A stretch of 64,000 nt of DNA from Nocardioides lacusdianchii (GCF_020102855.1 NZ_JADHZD010000006.1:62001-126000); one strand, 5' to 3'. Counted from the stretch's first letter, positions 25,685 through 33,983 are shown. Program-made: numbers and translations. The notes: generated by a model from the sequence alone, not told the origin.

Positions 25685-26239
25685 ATGACCACTGACAAGC
25701 AGACCCGCGTCGCCGTCCTCCTGGGCTCCACCCGCGCCGGGAGCCTCAACCGCCGCATCGCCGAGCACCTGCGCGACCACGCGCCCGCCGGCGTGACCGT
25801 CGACGTCGTCGAGGGCCTCGACGCCGTCCCGTTCTACAACGAGGAGATCGACGGCGAGACCGCTCCGGCCAGCGCCACCGCGCTGCGCGAGTCGGTCGCA
25901 TCCGCCGACCGCGTCCTCGCCGTCACCCCGGAGTACAACGGCACCATGCCCGCGGTGCTCAACAACGCCATCGACTGGCTCTCGCGCCCCTACGGCCAGG
26001 GTGCCATCGTCGGCAAGCCCTTCGCGGCCATCGGCGCCACCCCCACGCCGTACGGCGGCAAGTGGTCGCACGAGCACGCCCGCCACTCCGCCACCATCGC
26101 CGGCGCGGTCGTCGTCGAGGGCATCGTCGTCGACGAGTCGGCCGTCGCGGGCGACCCGCTGGAGGACGAGGCCGCCGTGCAGCGCTTCCGCGGTGCGCTC
26201 GACGCGCTCGTCGCGCACGAGGTCGAGGTCGCAGCCTGA
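25685..26239 (+). CDS. NADPH-dependent FMN reductase family protein
   Basis: A 184-residue flavodoxin-fold oxidoreductase (NADPH:FMN or quinone reductase type). The phosphate-binding loop is VLLGSTRAGSLNRRIAEHL near residues 11-29, and TPEYNGTMPAVLNNAIDWLS is the classic family signature that contacts FMN. Likely roles are quinone, azo or electrophile reduction. The substrate is not predictable. The start is ATG 25685, with only weak upstream signals. Divergent TetR gene and an operator palindrome overlapping its promoter point to inducible expression. Confidence 0.9.
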   Translation: MTTDKQTRVAVLLGSTRAGSLNRRIAEHLRDHAPAGVTVDVVEGLDAVPFYNEEIDGETAPASATALRESVASADRVLAVTPEYNGTMPAVLNNAIDWLSRPYGQGAIVGKPFAAIGATPTPYGGKWSHEHARHSATIAGAVVVEGIVVDESAVAGDPLEDEAAVQRFRGALDALVAHEVEVAA

Positions 26240-26247
26240 CGTCCCCG

Positions 26248-26284
26248 GGTCTCGATACGCTCGTCCCTCGCTACTCGACCACCG
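26248..26284. repeat. Dispersed intergenic repeat, best copy
   Basis: Reads GGTCTCGATACGC, TCGTCCCTCG, CTACTCGACCACCG. Related copies are at 48010-48052, 16117-16154 (reversed) and 52124-52183 (reversed, longer), with weaker ones near 2036, 17277 and 33122. All are intergenic. Its arms GGTC-TCGA and CTCGACC allow a short hairpin. It lies between the FMN reductase and amidase genes. Confidence 0.65.
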
Positions 26285-26300
26285 AAAGCGAGGGGCGCAC

Positions 26301-27707
26301 GTGCTCCACGACCTGACTGCGCTCGAGCAGGGCGACGCCGTGCGCAACGGTGACGTGTCGCCACTCGAGCTGGTCGAGCACTACGCCCGGCGTGCCTCTG
26401 ATCCCGTTCGTGGGGCCGTGGGTGCGTTCACCACGACCACCCACGACCAGGCACGCGAGCACGCCCGCCGACTGATGACGGCGGGACGCCCCACGGACGC
26501 AGGTCCGCTCTGGGGCGTCCCGACCGGCATCAAGGACCTCCACCCCACCGCGGGGGTGCGCACCACCTTCGGCTCGGCGGCGTACGACGACTTCGTGCCC
26601 GACGCGTCCGACGACCTCGTCCTCACCGTCGAGGCCGCCGGGATGCCGAGCCTGGGCAAGACGAGCACGCCGGAGTTCGGGTCGCCCTGCTACACCGAGC
26701 CCGACGTCGCCCCGCCGTCCGTGACGCCGTGGGACACCTCCCGCACCGCCGGTGGCTCGTCGGGCGGGGCCGCCGCCGCGGTCGCCGCCGGCCTGCTGCC
26801 GGTCGCGCCCGGCTCCGACGGCGGCGGGTCGATCCGGATCCCGGCCTCGTGCTGCGGGCTGGTCGGGCTCAAGCCCTCACGCGGGCGGATCAGCGGCGCA
26901 CCCCGCTACGGCGACCCGGTCGGGCTCGCCACGCCCGGCACGCTCGCCCGCACCGTCCGCGACGCCGCCGCGCTGCTCGACGTGCTGGCCGGCCGGCGGG
27001 TGGGCGACCCCTTCTGGGCGCCACCGCCCAGCGGCACGTTCCTCGAGGCCTGCGACCGGGAGCCGGGCCGCCTGCGCGTCGCCCGCTTCGTCGCCCCCGT
27101 CATCGCGGACGTCGAGGTGCATCCCGCGTCGGTGACCGCGTGGGACGACGCCTCCCGGCTGCTCGAGCGCCTCGGCCACGACGTCGAGGACGTCCCCGTG
27201 CCGATCCCGCACGACGCGGTCGCCGACTTCGAGACCTGCTGGGCGGTGCTCACCGCCCTGTCCGCCGCACCTCCCGGACGCGAGGACCGGCTGCGTCCGC
27301 TGACCCGCTGGCTCTCCGCGCGGGGCCACGCCGTCAGCGGCCCGGAGTTCGGCCTGGCCATCGGCCGGCTGCGCCAGCATGCCGCTGCGGCGCTCGCTGC
27401 GCTGGCGGCGTACGACGTCGTCCTCACGCCCACCCTCGCGAGCCCGCCCGTGCTCGTGGGGGCGCTGCGCGACGACGCCGACCCCGAGCGCGACTTCGAG
27501 GCGCAGAAGGCCTTCACCCCGTGGACCAGCGCGTGGAACGTCACCGGCATGCCGGCGGTCTCACTGCCGCTGCACTGGACCGCCGACGGCCTCCCGGTCG
27601 GCGTGATGCTGGCGGCCCGTCCGGCCGAGGAGGAACTGCTGGTCTCGGTCGCCGCGCAGGTCGAGGCCACGGCGCCGTGGGTGGACAGGCGTCCGCCGGG
27701 CTGGTGA
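26301..27707 (+). CDS. Amidase signature family enzyme
   Basis: A 468-residue amidase with the Ser-cisSer-Lys triad: Lys in [16 protein letters not shown] (near residue 77), cis-Ser region in [16 protein letters not shown], and the nucleophile in [20 protein letters not shown]. It hydrolyses amides to acids and ammonia; substrates of this group range from short aliphatic amides to aryl amides and cannot be named here. It is not GatA, because it stands alone and lacks gatB/gatC neighbours. Start GTG 26301 ([10 protein letters not shown]) with GAGGGG upstream. The open frame continues far upstream through the previous gene without similarity. Confidence 0.9.
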   Translation: MLHDLTALEQGDAVRNGDVSPLELVEHYARRASDPVRGAVGAFTTTTHDQAREHARRLMTAGRPTDAGPLWGVPTGIKDLHPTAGVRTTFGSAAYDDFVPDASDDLVLTVEAAGMPSLGKTSTPEFGSPCYTEPDVAPPSVTPWDTSRTAGGSSGGAAAAVAAGLLPVAPGSDGGGSIRIPASCCGLVGLKPSRGRISGAPRYGDPVGLATPGTLARTVRDAAALLDVLAGRRVGDPFWAPPPSGTFLEACDREPGRLRVARFVAPVIADVEVHPASVTAWDDASRLLERLGHDVEDVPVPIPHDAVADFETCWAVLTALSAAPPGREDRLRPLTRWLSARGHAVSGPEFGLAIGRLRQHAAAALAALAAYDVVLTPTLASPPVLVGALRDDADPERDFEAQKAFTPWTSAWNVTGMPAVSLPLHWTADGLPVGVMLAARPAEEELLVSVAAQVEATAPWVDRRPPGW

Positions 27708-27725
27708 GGTGCCGTCCCGGTGCAT

Positions 27726-27809
27726 TTCCACGCGTACGAGTGGAAGTTCCGGCCAGGATCCCGGCGTCCACGCTCGACCCAAGATGAAGATCCACGCGCA
27801 CGAGTGGAA
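27726..27809. repeat. Two near-palindromic copies between convergent genes
   Basis: TTCCACGCGTACGAGTGGAA (27726-27745) and a copy with ATCCACGCGCACGAGTGGAA (27790-27809) share 18 of 20 bases and start 64 bases apart. Each is nearly its own reverse complement. They occupy the 129-base gap between the amidase and bioN stops, so bidirectional termination is one explanation. Repeat-element origin is another. Confidence 0.5.
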
Positions 27810-27836
27810 GTCCATCGCGACCTGCGGGCAGGACCC

Positions 27837-28448
27837 TCAGTCGTCGCCGATCCCGCGCGCGTGCAGCGCGTCGCCCGACTCGTGGGCGCGGGCGACGACC
27901 CGGATGACGAAGGGGGAGAGGTACGCCCGGGGGTTGCGGTCGAGGCCGCGTGCCCGCGCCGCGTCGCGGGTCTCCCGCGCGATCGCGATCGTGCCCGGCA
28001 GGGCCCCGATCGTCAGCGCGACGGTCAGCGCCACGCGGTCGGGGTCGACCCCGAGGACCCGCAGCGGTCGCGCCCACCGGGCGAGGGCGTCGACCATCTC
28101 GTTGACCTCGGTGGTGGCGGTCAGCGCCAGCGCGGCCAGGCCCAGGCTGAGCAGGTCGAGGAAGGTCTCCGCGGCCTTGGCGCCGCCGTACCACCACCAC
28201 TGCAGGAGGCCCGCGACCACCGCGATCACCAGCACGCCCCGCGCCGCGCGCCACACCGACCGCAGCGGCACCCGGGCGAGCGCCGCGAGCAGCAGCGTGA
28301 CGACCAGGAATAGCGGGGCGGCACGGACGTCGCGCACCACGACGATGGCCAGGCTCAGTGCCGCCAGCCCGAGGACCTTGGCGCCCACGGGGAGGCGGTG
28401 CAGGACGGTGTCGCCCGGCTGGTGCAGCCCGGCCATGAGGTCCGTCAT
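27837..28448 (-). CDS. bioN: Biotin ECF transporter transmembrane subunit (EcfT/BioN)
   Basis: A 203-residue EcfT-family membrane protein that couples the ATPase to the biotin-binding subunit BioY. About five hydrophobic segments are visible, such as KVLGLAALSLAIVVVRDV and AAPLFLVVTLLLAALARV. Both Ala-Arg-Gly coupling motifs are present near the C-terminus: ARARGLDRNP and LHARGIGDD. It is shorter than the ~260-residue group II EcfT but normal for BioN. Start ATG 28448, seven bases after the bioM stop; ATG 28436 is a possible alternative. It is the last gene of bioYMN. Confidence 0.9.
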   Translation of the reverse strand: MTDLMAGLHQPGDTVLHRLPVGAKVLGLAALSLAIVVVRDVRAAPLFLVVTLLLAALARVPLRSVWRAARGVLVIAVVAGLLQWWWYGGAKAAETFLDLLSLGLAALALTATTEVNEMVDALARWARPLRVLGVDPDRVALTVALTIGALPGTIAIARETRDAARARGLDRNPRAYLSPFVIRVVARAHESGDALHARGIGDD

Positions 28449-28455
28449 GAGGTGC

Positions 28456-29154
28456 TCATCGGTCGACCAGGCCGGTGTAGTGCGCGATGGAGTCGGACGG
28501 TGGGCCGTCGGCGACCACGCGCGCCGCGTCGACCACGAGCACCCGGTCGCAGCGCGCCGCGAGGTCGAGGTCGTGGGTGACGAGCACGAGCTGCTGGTCG
28601 AGGCCGAAGAGGGTGTCGCCGACCCGGCGGGTGTTGGCGCGGTCGAGCAGCGTGGTCGGCTCGTCGGCGACGACGACCGTCGGCTCGAGGGCGAGCACGC
28701 CGGCGAGGGCCAGGAGCTGGCGCTGGCCGCCGGAGAGCGAGTGCACCGAGTCGTGCGCATGGTCGGCCAGGCCGTTGGCGGTGAGCACCTCCATTGCTCG
28801 CGCGCGCCGCGTCGACCCGTCGGCGACGCGGCGGCGCAGCGAGAGCTCGATGTCCTCCACGCACGTCGGCATCACCAGCTGGGCGGCCGGGTCGGTGAAG
28901 CAGAAGCCCACCAGACGTCGTACGGCCGCGCCCTCGCGCACCACGTCACGGCCCCCGACGCTCACCCGGCCCGAGGTGGGCCGGACCAGTCCGTTGAGCA
29001 GTCGCGCGAGCGTCGACTTGCCCGAGCCGTTGGCGCCGATCACCCCGATCCGACGCTCGGTGAGCGTCAACGTCGTGGGCGCGAGCACCTCGCGCTCGCC
29101 GCGACCCGGCAGAGGGACCCGGACGCTGGCCTCGTCGAGCTCGATCGTGGGCAA
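28456..29154 (-). CDS. bioM: Biotin ECF transporter ATP-binding subunit (BioM)
   Basis: A 232-residue ABC ATPase powering biotin uptake with BioN and BioY. Walker A is GVIGANGSGKSTLARLL, the signature is HSLSGGQRQLLALAG, Walker B is PTVVVADEPTTLLD, and the switch His is in LVTHDLDLA. The start is TTG 29154, six bases after the bioY stop. The tight spacing supports coupled translation. No ribosome binding site better than the local sequence inside the end of bioY is visible. Confidence 0.9.
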   Translation of the reverse strand: MPTIELDEASVRVPLPGRGEREVLAPTTLTLTERRIGVIGANGSGKSTLARLLNGLVRPTSGRVSVGGRDVVREGAAVRRLVGFCFTDPAAQLVMPTCVEDIELSLRRRVADGSTRRARAMEVLTANGLADHAHDSVHSLSGGQRQLLALAGVLALEPTVVVADEPTTLLDRANTRRVGDTLFGLDQQLVLVTHDLDLAARCDRVLVVDAARVVADGPPSDSIAHYTGLVDR

Positions 29155-29160
29155 GGACGT

Positions 29161-29769
29161 TCAGCCGCGCTGCAGCAGCTGCGGGAAGGCGCGGTGCACC
29201 TCGGCGGCGATCATCGCCACGAGCGACGTCTTCACCACGTCGCCCAGCCAGAACGGCATGTCCCACGCAGCGGCCTCGAGGAACGAGACGTCGAAGTGCA
29301 GCATCATCCCGAGGATCCCGAGCGGGTGGATCACCAGGATGCTCGCGGCGATGGAGCACGCGAAGACGACCAGCGCGCGCGTACGCCGCTCGCGGGCGAC
29401 GTGGGCCACCAGGAACCCGCCGAGCGCCGCGGCGATCGGGAACGACAGCAGGTAGCCGCCGCTCGGGCCGGTGAAGACGCCGATGCCCGAGGAGTGCTCG
29501 GCGAAGACCGGCAGGCCGACCGCGCCGAGCGCGAGGTAGAGGGTGACGGCCGAGAAGCCGCGGACCGGGCCCAGGATGCAGCCGGCCAGCATGACCGTCA
29601 GGGTCTGCAGGGTGATCGGCACGCCGGCGCTGCCGACCGGGATCGCTCCGACGTAGGCGCTGGCGCTGATGAGCGCGGCGAACGCGGCGACCAGGGCGAT
29701 GTCGCGCGTCGGCGACGAGGACCCGCCGGTGGTGTCGGGGCGGGTCTCGGGCTGGGTGGTGGCAGTCAT
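29161..29769 (-). CDS. bioY: Biotin transporter substrate-binding subunit BioY
   Basis: A 202-residue S-component of an ECF transporter that binds biotin in the membrane. Family features are the PITLQTLTVMLAGCILGPVR segment (GVPITLQTLTVMLAG) and GIGVFTGPSGGYLLSFPIAA, with six hydrophobic stretches. A hydrophilic 35-residue N-terminal extension is present. Start ATG 29769, AGGA seven bases upstream. It heads the bioYMN operon and is divergent from bioQ; a perfect BioQ-type palindrome lies 29 bases before its start. Confidence 0.93.
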   Translation of the reverse strand: MTATTQPETRPDTTGGSSSPTRDIALVAAFAALISASAYVGAIPVGSAGVPITLQTLTVMLAGCILGPVRGFSAVTLYLALGAVGLPVFAEHSSGIGVFTGPSGGYLLSFPIAAALGGFLVAHVARERRTRALVVFACSIAASILVIHPLGILGMMLHFDVSFLEAAAWDMPFWLGDVVKTSLVAMIAAEVHRAFPQLLQRG

Positions 29770-29797
29770 CGGGGGGTCCTTGCTGAGCGCTGCGGGC

Positions 29798-29818
29798 AAC
29801 CTGAACGGTGTTCAGGTT
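29798..29818. promoter_or_regulatory. BioQ operator
   Basis: Perfect 9-bp arms AACCTGAAC and GTTCAGGTT flank GGT. The core TGAAC-N3-GTTCA agrees with the known BioQ operator form of actinobacteria. It lies between divergent bioY and bioQ and overlaps or abuts the bioQ -10-like TAGAGT (29818-29823). It likely controls both genes. Confidence 0.85.
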
Positions 29819-29868
29819 AGAGTGGCGGCGAAGCCAGCGTCAACGTCGTCCGAGGACCGGGAGGGTGC

Positions 29869-30420
29869 GTGGCCCACCACCGCAGCGACGTGCTCGCCCA
29901 CGCCGTCACGCTGCTCGACACCCACGGCCTCTCGGCGCTGACGATGCGCCGCCTCGGCGCCGAGCTCGGCGTCCAGCCGAGCGCGATCTACCACCACTTC
30001 GCCAGCAAGCAGGCCCTGCTCGCCGCGGTCGCCGACGAGATCCTCGCGCGCGGGGCACGACCGCGGCAGGCGGTGGCGTGGCCCGACCGCCTGCGCGAGG
30101 TGTGCGCCGAGTTGCGCCACGCGATGCTCGCCGTGACCGACGGCGCCGACGTCGTGGCCACCGTGTGGGCCTTCGGGCTCGGCGCCGCCGCACCGGTGAC
30201 GGAGATGGAGGAGGTCCTCGCCGACGCCGAGGTGCCCGACGAGCTGGTCGCCGTCGCGTCGCGCACGCTCGTCCACTACGTCTTCGGCCACGCCTTCGAG
30301 GAGCAGACCGCGCGGCAGGCGGTGAGCCTCGGCGCGGTCGAGCGCTCGCTGGAGTCGCTGCCCGACTTCGACCTCGGGCTCGACCTCGTCATCGACGGCC
30401 TGCGGGCGCGCCTGTCCTGA
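29869..30420 (+). CDS. bioQ: TetR family biotin regulator BioQ
   Basis: A 183-residue TetR-family repressor. Its HTH is LSALTMRRLGAELGVQPSAI with YHHFASKQALLAAVADEIL after it. The C-terminal TetR_C-like helical domain contains ARTLVHYVFGHAFEEQT (from ASRTLVHYVFGHAFEEQTAR). Identity as BioQ rests on its divergent position to bioYMN and the BioQ-type palindrome between them. BioQ in this phylum controls biotin uptake and synthesis. Start GTG 29869 with GGAGG upstream; the mRNA would carry a short leader. Convergent with the pentapeptide gene, eight bases away. Confidence 0.85.
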   Translation: MAHHRSDVLAHAVTLLDTHGLSALTMRRLGAELGVQPSAIYHHFASKQALLAAVADEILARGARPRQAVAWPDRLREVCAELRHAMLAVTDGADVVATVWAFGLGAAAPVTEMEEVLADAEVPDELVAVASRTLVHYVFGHAFEEQTARQAVSLGAVERSLESLPDFDLGLDLVIDGLRARLS

Positions 30421-30427
30421 GCCGGGC

Positions 30428-31036
30428 TCAGGTGGAGGTGTCCACGTCCGCCCCGTGCAGCTCGGCCAGCAGCACCGCGCCCGCGAGGTCGAGGTGGGTC
30501 CGCTTCAGCACCGCGGACGCGAGGTCCACGCCGTCGAGGCTCGCGCCCCGCAGGTCGGTGCGGTCCAGCACGGACTGCCGCAGCAGCGCGCGGTCGAGCC
30601 GCGCCCGGGCCAGCGAGGTGAGGGTGAGGTCCGACATCGAGAGGTCGGCCTCGCGGAGGTCGACCCCGGCGAGGTCGAGCCGGGAGAGGTTGGTGCCGCG
30701 GATCGTCACCCCGAGCCACGAGCCGCCGATGACCGTGAGCGGTCGCATCGTGCACTCGGAGAAGGTGCTGCCGACCAGCTTGCAGCCGTCGAGCGTGGTG
30801 TCGAAGAACGACGTACGCCGGAAGTCGCAGCCCACGAACGCGGTGGCGGTGTGGGTGGAGGCGTTGAAGCGACCGCCGTGGAAGGTGCACCGCTCGAAGA
30901 CCGCCCCGGAGGTGGTGGCCTCGGACAGGTCGACGTCGGTGAAGGTGCACTCGACGAACCGCGCGGCGCCGAGGTCGTCGCCCCACCAGTCCTCGCCGCG
31001 GAAGTGGGTGCCTGTCGATGTCTGGGCCTCGGTCAC
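30428..31036 (-). CDS. Pentapeptide repeat protein
   Basis: A 202-residue protein made mostly of A(D/N)LxX pentapeptide repeats, expected to form a right-handed quadrilateral beta-helix. Examples are FVECTFTDVDLSEATTSGAV, LDLAGVDLREADLSMSDL and DRTDLRGASLDGVDLASAV. Some family members (MfpA, Qnr) mimic DNA and bind gyrase; nothing here shows that activity. Start GTG 31036: TACGGT on the minus strand (31049-31044) lies seven bases upstream. The same open frame continues far upstream, but it crosses unrelated genes. It is divergent from a sulfotransferase gene with 42 bases between. Confidence 0.88.
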   Translation of the reverse strand: MTEAQTSTGTHFRGEDWWGDDLGAARFVECTFTDVDLSEATTSGAVFERCTFHGGRFNASTHTATAFVGCDFRRTSFFDTTLDGCKLVGSTFSECTMRPLTVIGGSWLGVTIRGTNLSRLDLAGVDLREADLSMSDLTLTSLARARLDRALLRQSVLDRTDLRGASLDGVDLASAVLKRTHLDLAGAVLLAELHGADVDTST

Positions 31037-31043
31037 GGCAGCC

Positions 31044-31071
31044 ACCGTATCCGCGGCCGGACGGATAGGGT
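31044..31071. promoter_or_regulatory. Back-to-back leaderless promoters (pentapeptide gene / sulfotransferase)
   Basis: Minus-strand TACGGT (31049-31044) sits seven bases before GTG 31036, and plus-strand TAGGGT (31066-31071) sits seven bases before GTG 31079. The whole intergenic region is 42 bases. The -35 region of each promoter therefore overlaps the core of the other, and simultaneous polymerase binding looks impossible. Confidence 0.55.
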
Positions 31072-31078
31072 TCTGCCC

Positions 31079-31720
31079 GTGATCGCGTCCCACCAGCACC
31101 GCTTCATCTTCCTCAAGACCCGCAAGACCGCGGGCACGAGCGTGGAGATCGCGTTGTCGAAGGTGTGCGGGCCCGACGACATCATCACCGAGATCAGCCC
31201 CGAGGACGAGGCGCTGCGCGCCGCCGCCGGGGGCCGTGCGCCGCAGAACTTCGCGTCGCCGCCGCTGCCGCGCAAGGCGTACAACCACATGGGCGCCAAG
31301 GCCACCCGCGACCTGGTCGGGGCGCAGGCCTTCGACGACTACTACACCTTCGCGATCGAGCGGAACCCGTGGGACGCGGTGGTCTCGCTCTACTTCTGGA
31401 AGTACAAGGACCGCCCCGAGCTGCCGGACTTCGAGGCCTACGTCCAGGAGATCTGGATCGAGCAGCTCGCCAACAACCGCCGCCTCTACCGCATCCGCGG
31501 CCAGATGGTGCTCGACCGGGTCCTGCGCTACGAGAACCTCGACGCCGAGCTCGGCGAGGTCTGGGACCAGCTCGGCCTGCCGGGGGAGCCTGACCTGCCG
31601 CGCGCGAAGGGCAACGCCCGCCCCGCCGGGCACTACCGCGAGCTCTACTCCGACGCCTCGCGCCAGCGGGTCGCCGACGTCTTCGCCGACACGATCGAGG
31701 CCTTCGGCTACGAGTTCTGA
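31079..31720 (+). CDS. Sulfotransferase family protein
   Basis: A 213-residue protein of the sulfotransferase fold, which uses PAPS as sulfate donor. The 5'-phosphosulfate loop is FLKTRKTAGTSVEIALSK near residues 10-27. The 3'-phosphate site is FAIERNPWDAVVSLYFW, where the RNPWD form is typical of the Sulfotransfer_2/Sulphotransf families. The C-terminal half ends like family members (GHYRELYSDASRQRVADVF). The acceptor is unknown: glycan, lipid or small molecule. Start GTG 31079, leaderless with TAGGGT seven bases upstream. The neighbours give no pathway clue. Confidence 0.85.
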   Translation: MIASHQHRFIFLKTRKTAGTSVEIALSKVCGPDDIITEISPEDEALRAAAGGRAPQNFASPPLPRKAYNHMGAKATRDLVGAQAFDDYYTFAIERNPWDAVVSLYFWKYKDRPELPDFEAYVQEIWIEQLANNRRLYRIRGQMVLDRVLRYENLDAELGEVWDQLGLPGEPDLPRAKGNARPAGHYRELYSDASRQRVADVFADTIEAFGYEF

Positions 31721-31789
31721 CCCGCTCCTGGGTCGAGGCCGCCCCACCGCCGGGGCCGGGGGACGTCGCGGGCACCTAGAGTCCGCACC

Positions 31790-32200
31790 ATGACTCCGTC
31801 CGCCAGGCCGCAGGGGCTCACGACGTGGGCCGTCCTCGCAGCGATCGCCCTGCTCTTCGCCGCGGCCACCCCGCTCGTGCTGGCACTCGACTCCCGCATC
31901 GACCGGACCCGGCCCATGCACCACGACCGGGTCGAGATGCTGTGGCTGCAGCACCTGGCCGTGCAGACGACCGGAGGTTCCGTGCCGGTCGAGCTGTCCG
32001 ACGACGAGTCGGTGGAGCTCGCGGGCGAGACGTTCACGCCCTCGGAGGGGGTGAGCGTCGAGGTGCGTGCGGACGAGCCGACGCGTCCCTGCGTCCGCAC
32101 CAGCAACGAGCACGGCGACGTCACCGAGTGGGCCTGCCTCGACCCGGCCGCCCCGCCGGCCGACCCGGACCCCGAGGACCCGGACCTGGGCGTCGGTTAG
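31790..32200 (+). CDS. Secreted or membrane-anchored small protein, unknown function
   Basis: A 136-residue protein with one N-terminal membrane segment (TTWAVLAAIALLFAAATPLVL, about residues 11-31) and an acidic, beta-like extracytoplasmic part with two cysteines (TRPCVRTS, EWACLD) likely to pair. It ends in an acidic Pro-rich tail. I do not recognise a family. Start ATG 31790: TAGAGT (31777-31782) is seven bases upstream, leaderless. Its end overlaps the end of the convergent gene by four bases. Confidence 0.7.
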   Translation: MTPSARPQGLTTWAVLAAIALLFAAATPLVLALDSRIDRTRPMHHDRVEMLWLQHLAVQTTGGSVPVELSDDESVELAGETFTPSEGVSVEVRADEPTRPCVRTSNEHGDVTEWACLDPAAPPADPDPEDPDLGVG

Positions 32201-33063
32201 CCGCCCGCGCGGTCCGCCGCGGCGAGCAGGCGCTCGCACTCGGCGACCAGTCGCGCCCGCAGCGGCGCGCCGCGCTCGGCGAGCCCGCGCTGCGCCTCGA
32301 CGTACGCCGCCTTGCCCTCGGCCGTCTCGATCCGCACGGGCTCGAAGCCGAGGTCGGCTAGGTCGTACGGCGCCGCGCGCATGTCGAGCACCCGGATGTC
32401 GCGGGCCAGCTCGAAGCAGTCGGCGACCAGGTCGCTGCCGATCATCGGCGAGAGCCGGAAGGCGTGCTTGTAGAGGTCCATCCCGGCGTGGAGGCAGCCC
32501 GGCTGCTCGAAGGCCGGCCGGTCGTCGCGGCCGGGCTGGAGGGTGTTGAGGCCGCGCGCCGACGGGGTGAAGAAGCGGAAGGCGTCGAAGTGCGAGCAGC
32601 CGATCCGGTGTGACTCCACGACGGCGTCGGTGCCCTCCTGGCCGAGCCGCAGCGGCCAGTCGTGGCGGGTGCCGTACTCCGCGGCGCGGTGCACCATCGC
32701 CCACTCGTGCAGGCCGAAGCAGCCGAGCTGCGGCGCCCGGGCGGCAGTGGCCGACAGCAGGGTGTGCAGCTGGGTGAGCAGCGAGCGCTGCGAGACGACG
32801 TACGCGTCGAGGACCGCGACCGGGTCGGCTCCGTAGCCCTTGAGGCCTGCGTGGTCCGGGGCGTCCTCGAGCGCGACGCCGAAGCCCGGGTGCCAGCGGC
32901 GCAGCTGGGCGGGGCGGTGGGAGTAGTAGGTGAAGAGGAAGTCGTGGACGGGGTGCTTGACCTGCTCCGAGCGCCGGGCGAGGTGCGGCTCGACGAACGC
33001 GTCGACGCGCGCCGCGTGGGCGTCGGCCAGGGGACGCCACTCGGTCGCGGGAAGCACCTTCAC
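32197..33063 (-). CDS. Conserved actinobacterial protein, often labelled 3-methyladenine DNA glycosylase
   Basis: A 288-residue protein with the conserved stretch HPVHDFLFTYYSHRPAQLRR near its N-terminus and later CFGLHEWAMVHR, SHFDAFRFFTP and PGCLHAGMDLYKHAFRLSPM. Such proteins are widespread in actinobacteria and are commonly named 3-methyladenine DNA glycosylase. I see neither the AlkA HhH-GPD nor the Tag zinc motif, so treat that name as unproven. The many conserved His, Asp and aromatic residues suggest an enzyme. Start GTG 33063: minus-strand TACCCT (33076-33071) lies seven bases upstream, leaderless. Divergent from the FAH-family gene. Confidence 0.7.
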   Translation of the reverse strand: MKVLPATEWRPLADAHAARVDAFVEPHLARRSEQVKHPVHDFLFTYYSHRPAQLRRWHPGFGVALEDAPDHAGLKGYGADPVAVLDAYVVSQRSLLTQLHTLLSATAARAPQLGCFGLHEWAMVHRAAEYGTRHDWPLRLGQEGTDAVVESHRIGCSHFDAFRFFTPSARGLNTLQPGRDDRPAFEQPGCLHAGMDLYKHAFRLSPMIGSDLVADCFELARDIRVLDMRAAPYDLADLGFEPVRIETAEGKAAYVEAQRGLAERGAPLRARLVAECERLLAAADRAGG

Positions 33064-33164
33064 CGGCCCGAGGGTAGTGGCGCCACCGCCACGGCCCACC
33101 CTCGACGACGTCGATCGTCCGTCTCGATGCGCTGCGGCGCGCGGCCGCTCGATAGGCTCGGTGC

Positions 33165-33977
33165 ATGCGCATCTGTCGGTTCAGCACGGGCGAGGAGCCG
33201 CGGTTCGGCGTCGTCACGGGGGAGGTCGACGAGTTCGGCCAGCCTGCCGAGGACTCCGTCGTCGTCGCCCTCGCCGGCGACCCCCTCTACGTCGGGATCA
33301 AGGTGCTCGAGGAGCAGTACGCGCTCAGCGACGTACGCCTCCTCGCGCCGATCATCCCGCGCAGCAAGGTGGTCGGGATCGGCAAGAACTACGCCGCCCA
33401 CGCAGCCGAGATGGGCGGGGAGGTGCCGGCCGAGCCGCTGATGTTCCTCAAGCCCAACACCACCGTCGTCGGGCCCGGCGACCCGATCCAGTACCCGTCG
33501 CAGACCAGCGACCTCCACTACGAGGGCGAGCTCGCCGTCGTCATCGGGCGCATCTGCCGCGACGTCCCGGTCGAGCAGGCCACCGACGTGATCTTCGGCT
33601 ACACGATCGCCAACGACGTGACCGCACGCGACCTGCAGAAGTCGGACGGGCAGTTCACCCGCGCCAAGGGCTTCGACTCCTTCTGCCCGCTGGGGCCGTG
33701 GATCGAGACCGACCTCGACCCGCAGGACTTCGTCGACGGTCGTGCCGTGCAGACCTTCCTCAACGGCGACGTGGTCCAGGACGGCACCACCGCCGACATG
33801 ATCTTCGACGTGCCCGCGCTGGTCGCCCACGTCTCGTCGGTGATGACGCTGCTGCCCGGCGACGTCATCCTCACCGGCACCCCCGAGGGTGTCGGCCCCA
33901 TGCAGGTCGGTGACGAGGTCGAGATCTCGATCGCCGGCATCGGCGCCCTGACCAACACCGTCTCCAAGAGGAACTGA
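33165..33977 (+). CDS. Fumarylacetoacetate hydrolase family protein
   Basis: A 270-residue FAH-fold enzyme. The metal-binding acidic set is visible: YEGELAVVIGR (Glu-x-Glu), and Asp in IANDVTARDLQKSDGQFTRA with GFDSFCPLGPW after it. The C-terminal GTPEGVGPMQVGD is the usual end of the fold. Relatives include 2-hydroxyhepta-2,4-diene-1,7-dioate isomerase, acylpyruvase and oxaloacetate decarboxylase; the last two are common for genes next to housekeeping genes. Start ATG 33165 with TAGGCT (33153-33158) six bases upstream, leaderless. Six bases separate it from gltX, so the two are likely co-transcribed. Confidence 0.9.
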   Translation: MRICRFSTGEEPRFGVVTGEVDEFGQPAEDSVVVALAGDPLYVGIKVLEEQYALSDVRLLAPIIPRSKVVGIGKNYAAHAAEMGGEVPAEPLMFLKPNTTVVGPGDPIQYPSQTSDLHYEGELAVVIGRICRDVPVEQATDVIFGYTIANDVTARDLQKSDGQFTRAKGFDSFCPLGPWIETDLDPQDFVDGRAVQTFLNGDVVQDGTTADMIFDVPALVAHVSSVMTLLPGDVILTGTPEGVGPMQVGDEVEISIAGIGALTNTVSKRN

Positions 33978-33983
33978 CACCCC

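Noticed and set aside
32197-33063. Assigning true 3-methyladenine DNA glycosylase activity
   Set aside because: The family is often given this name, but neither AlkA helix-hairpin-helix nor Tag zinc residues are seen, so the name is reported only as a common label.
30428-33217. 929-codon minus-strand frame read as one giant protein
   Set aside because: Only its last 203 codons (pentapeptide repeats) make sense; the rest runs antisense or out of frame through the sulfotransferase, a small ORF and the gene ending at 32197.
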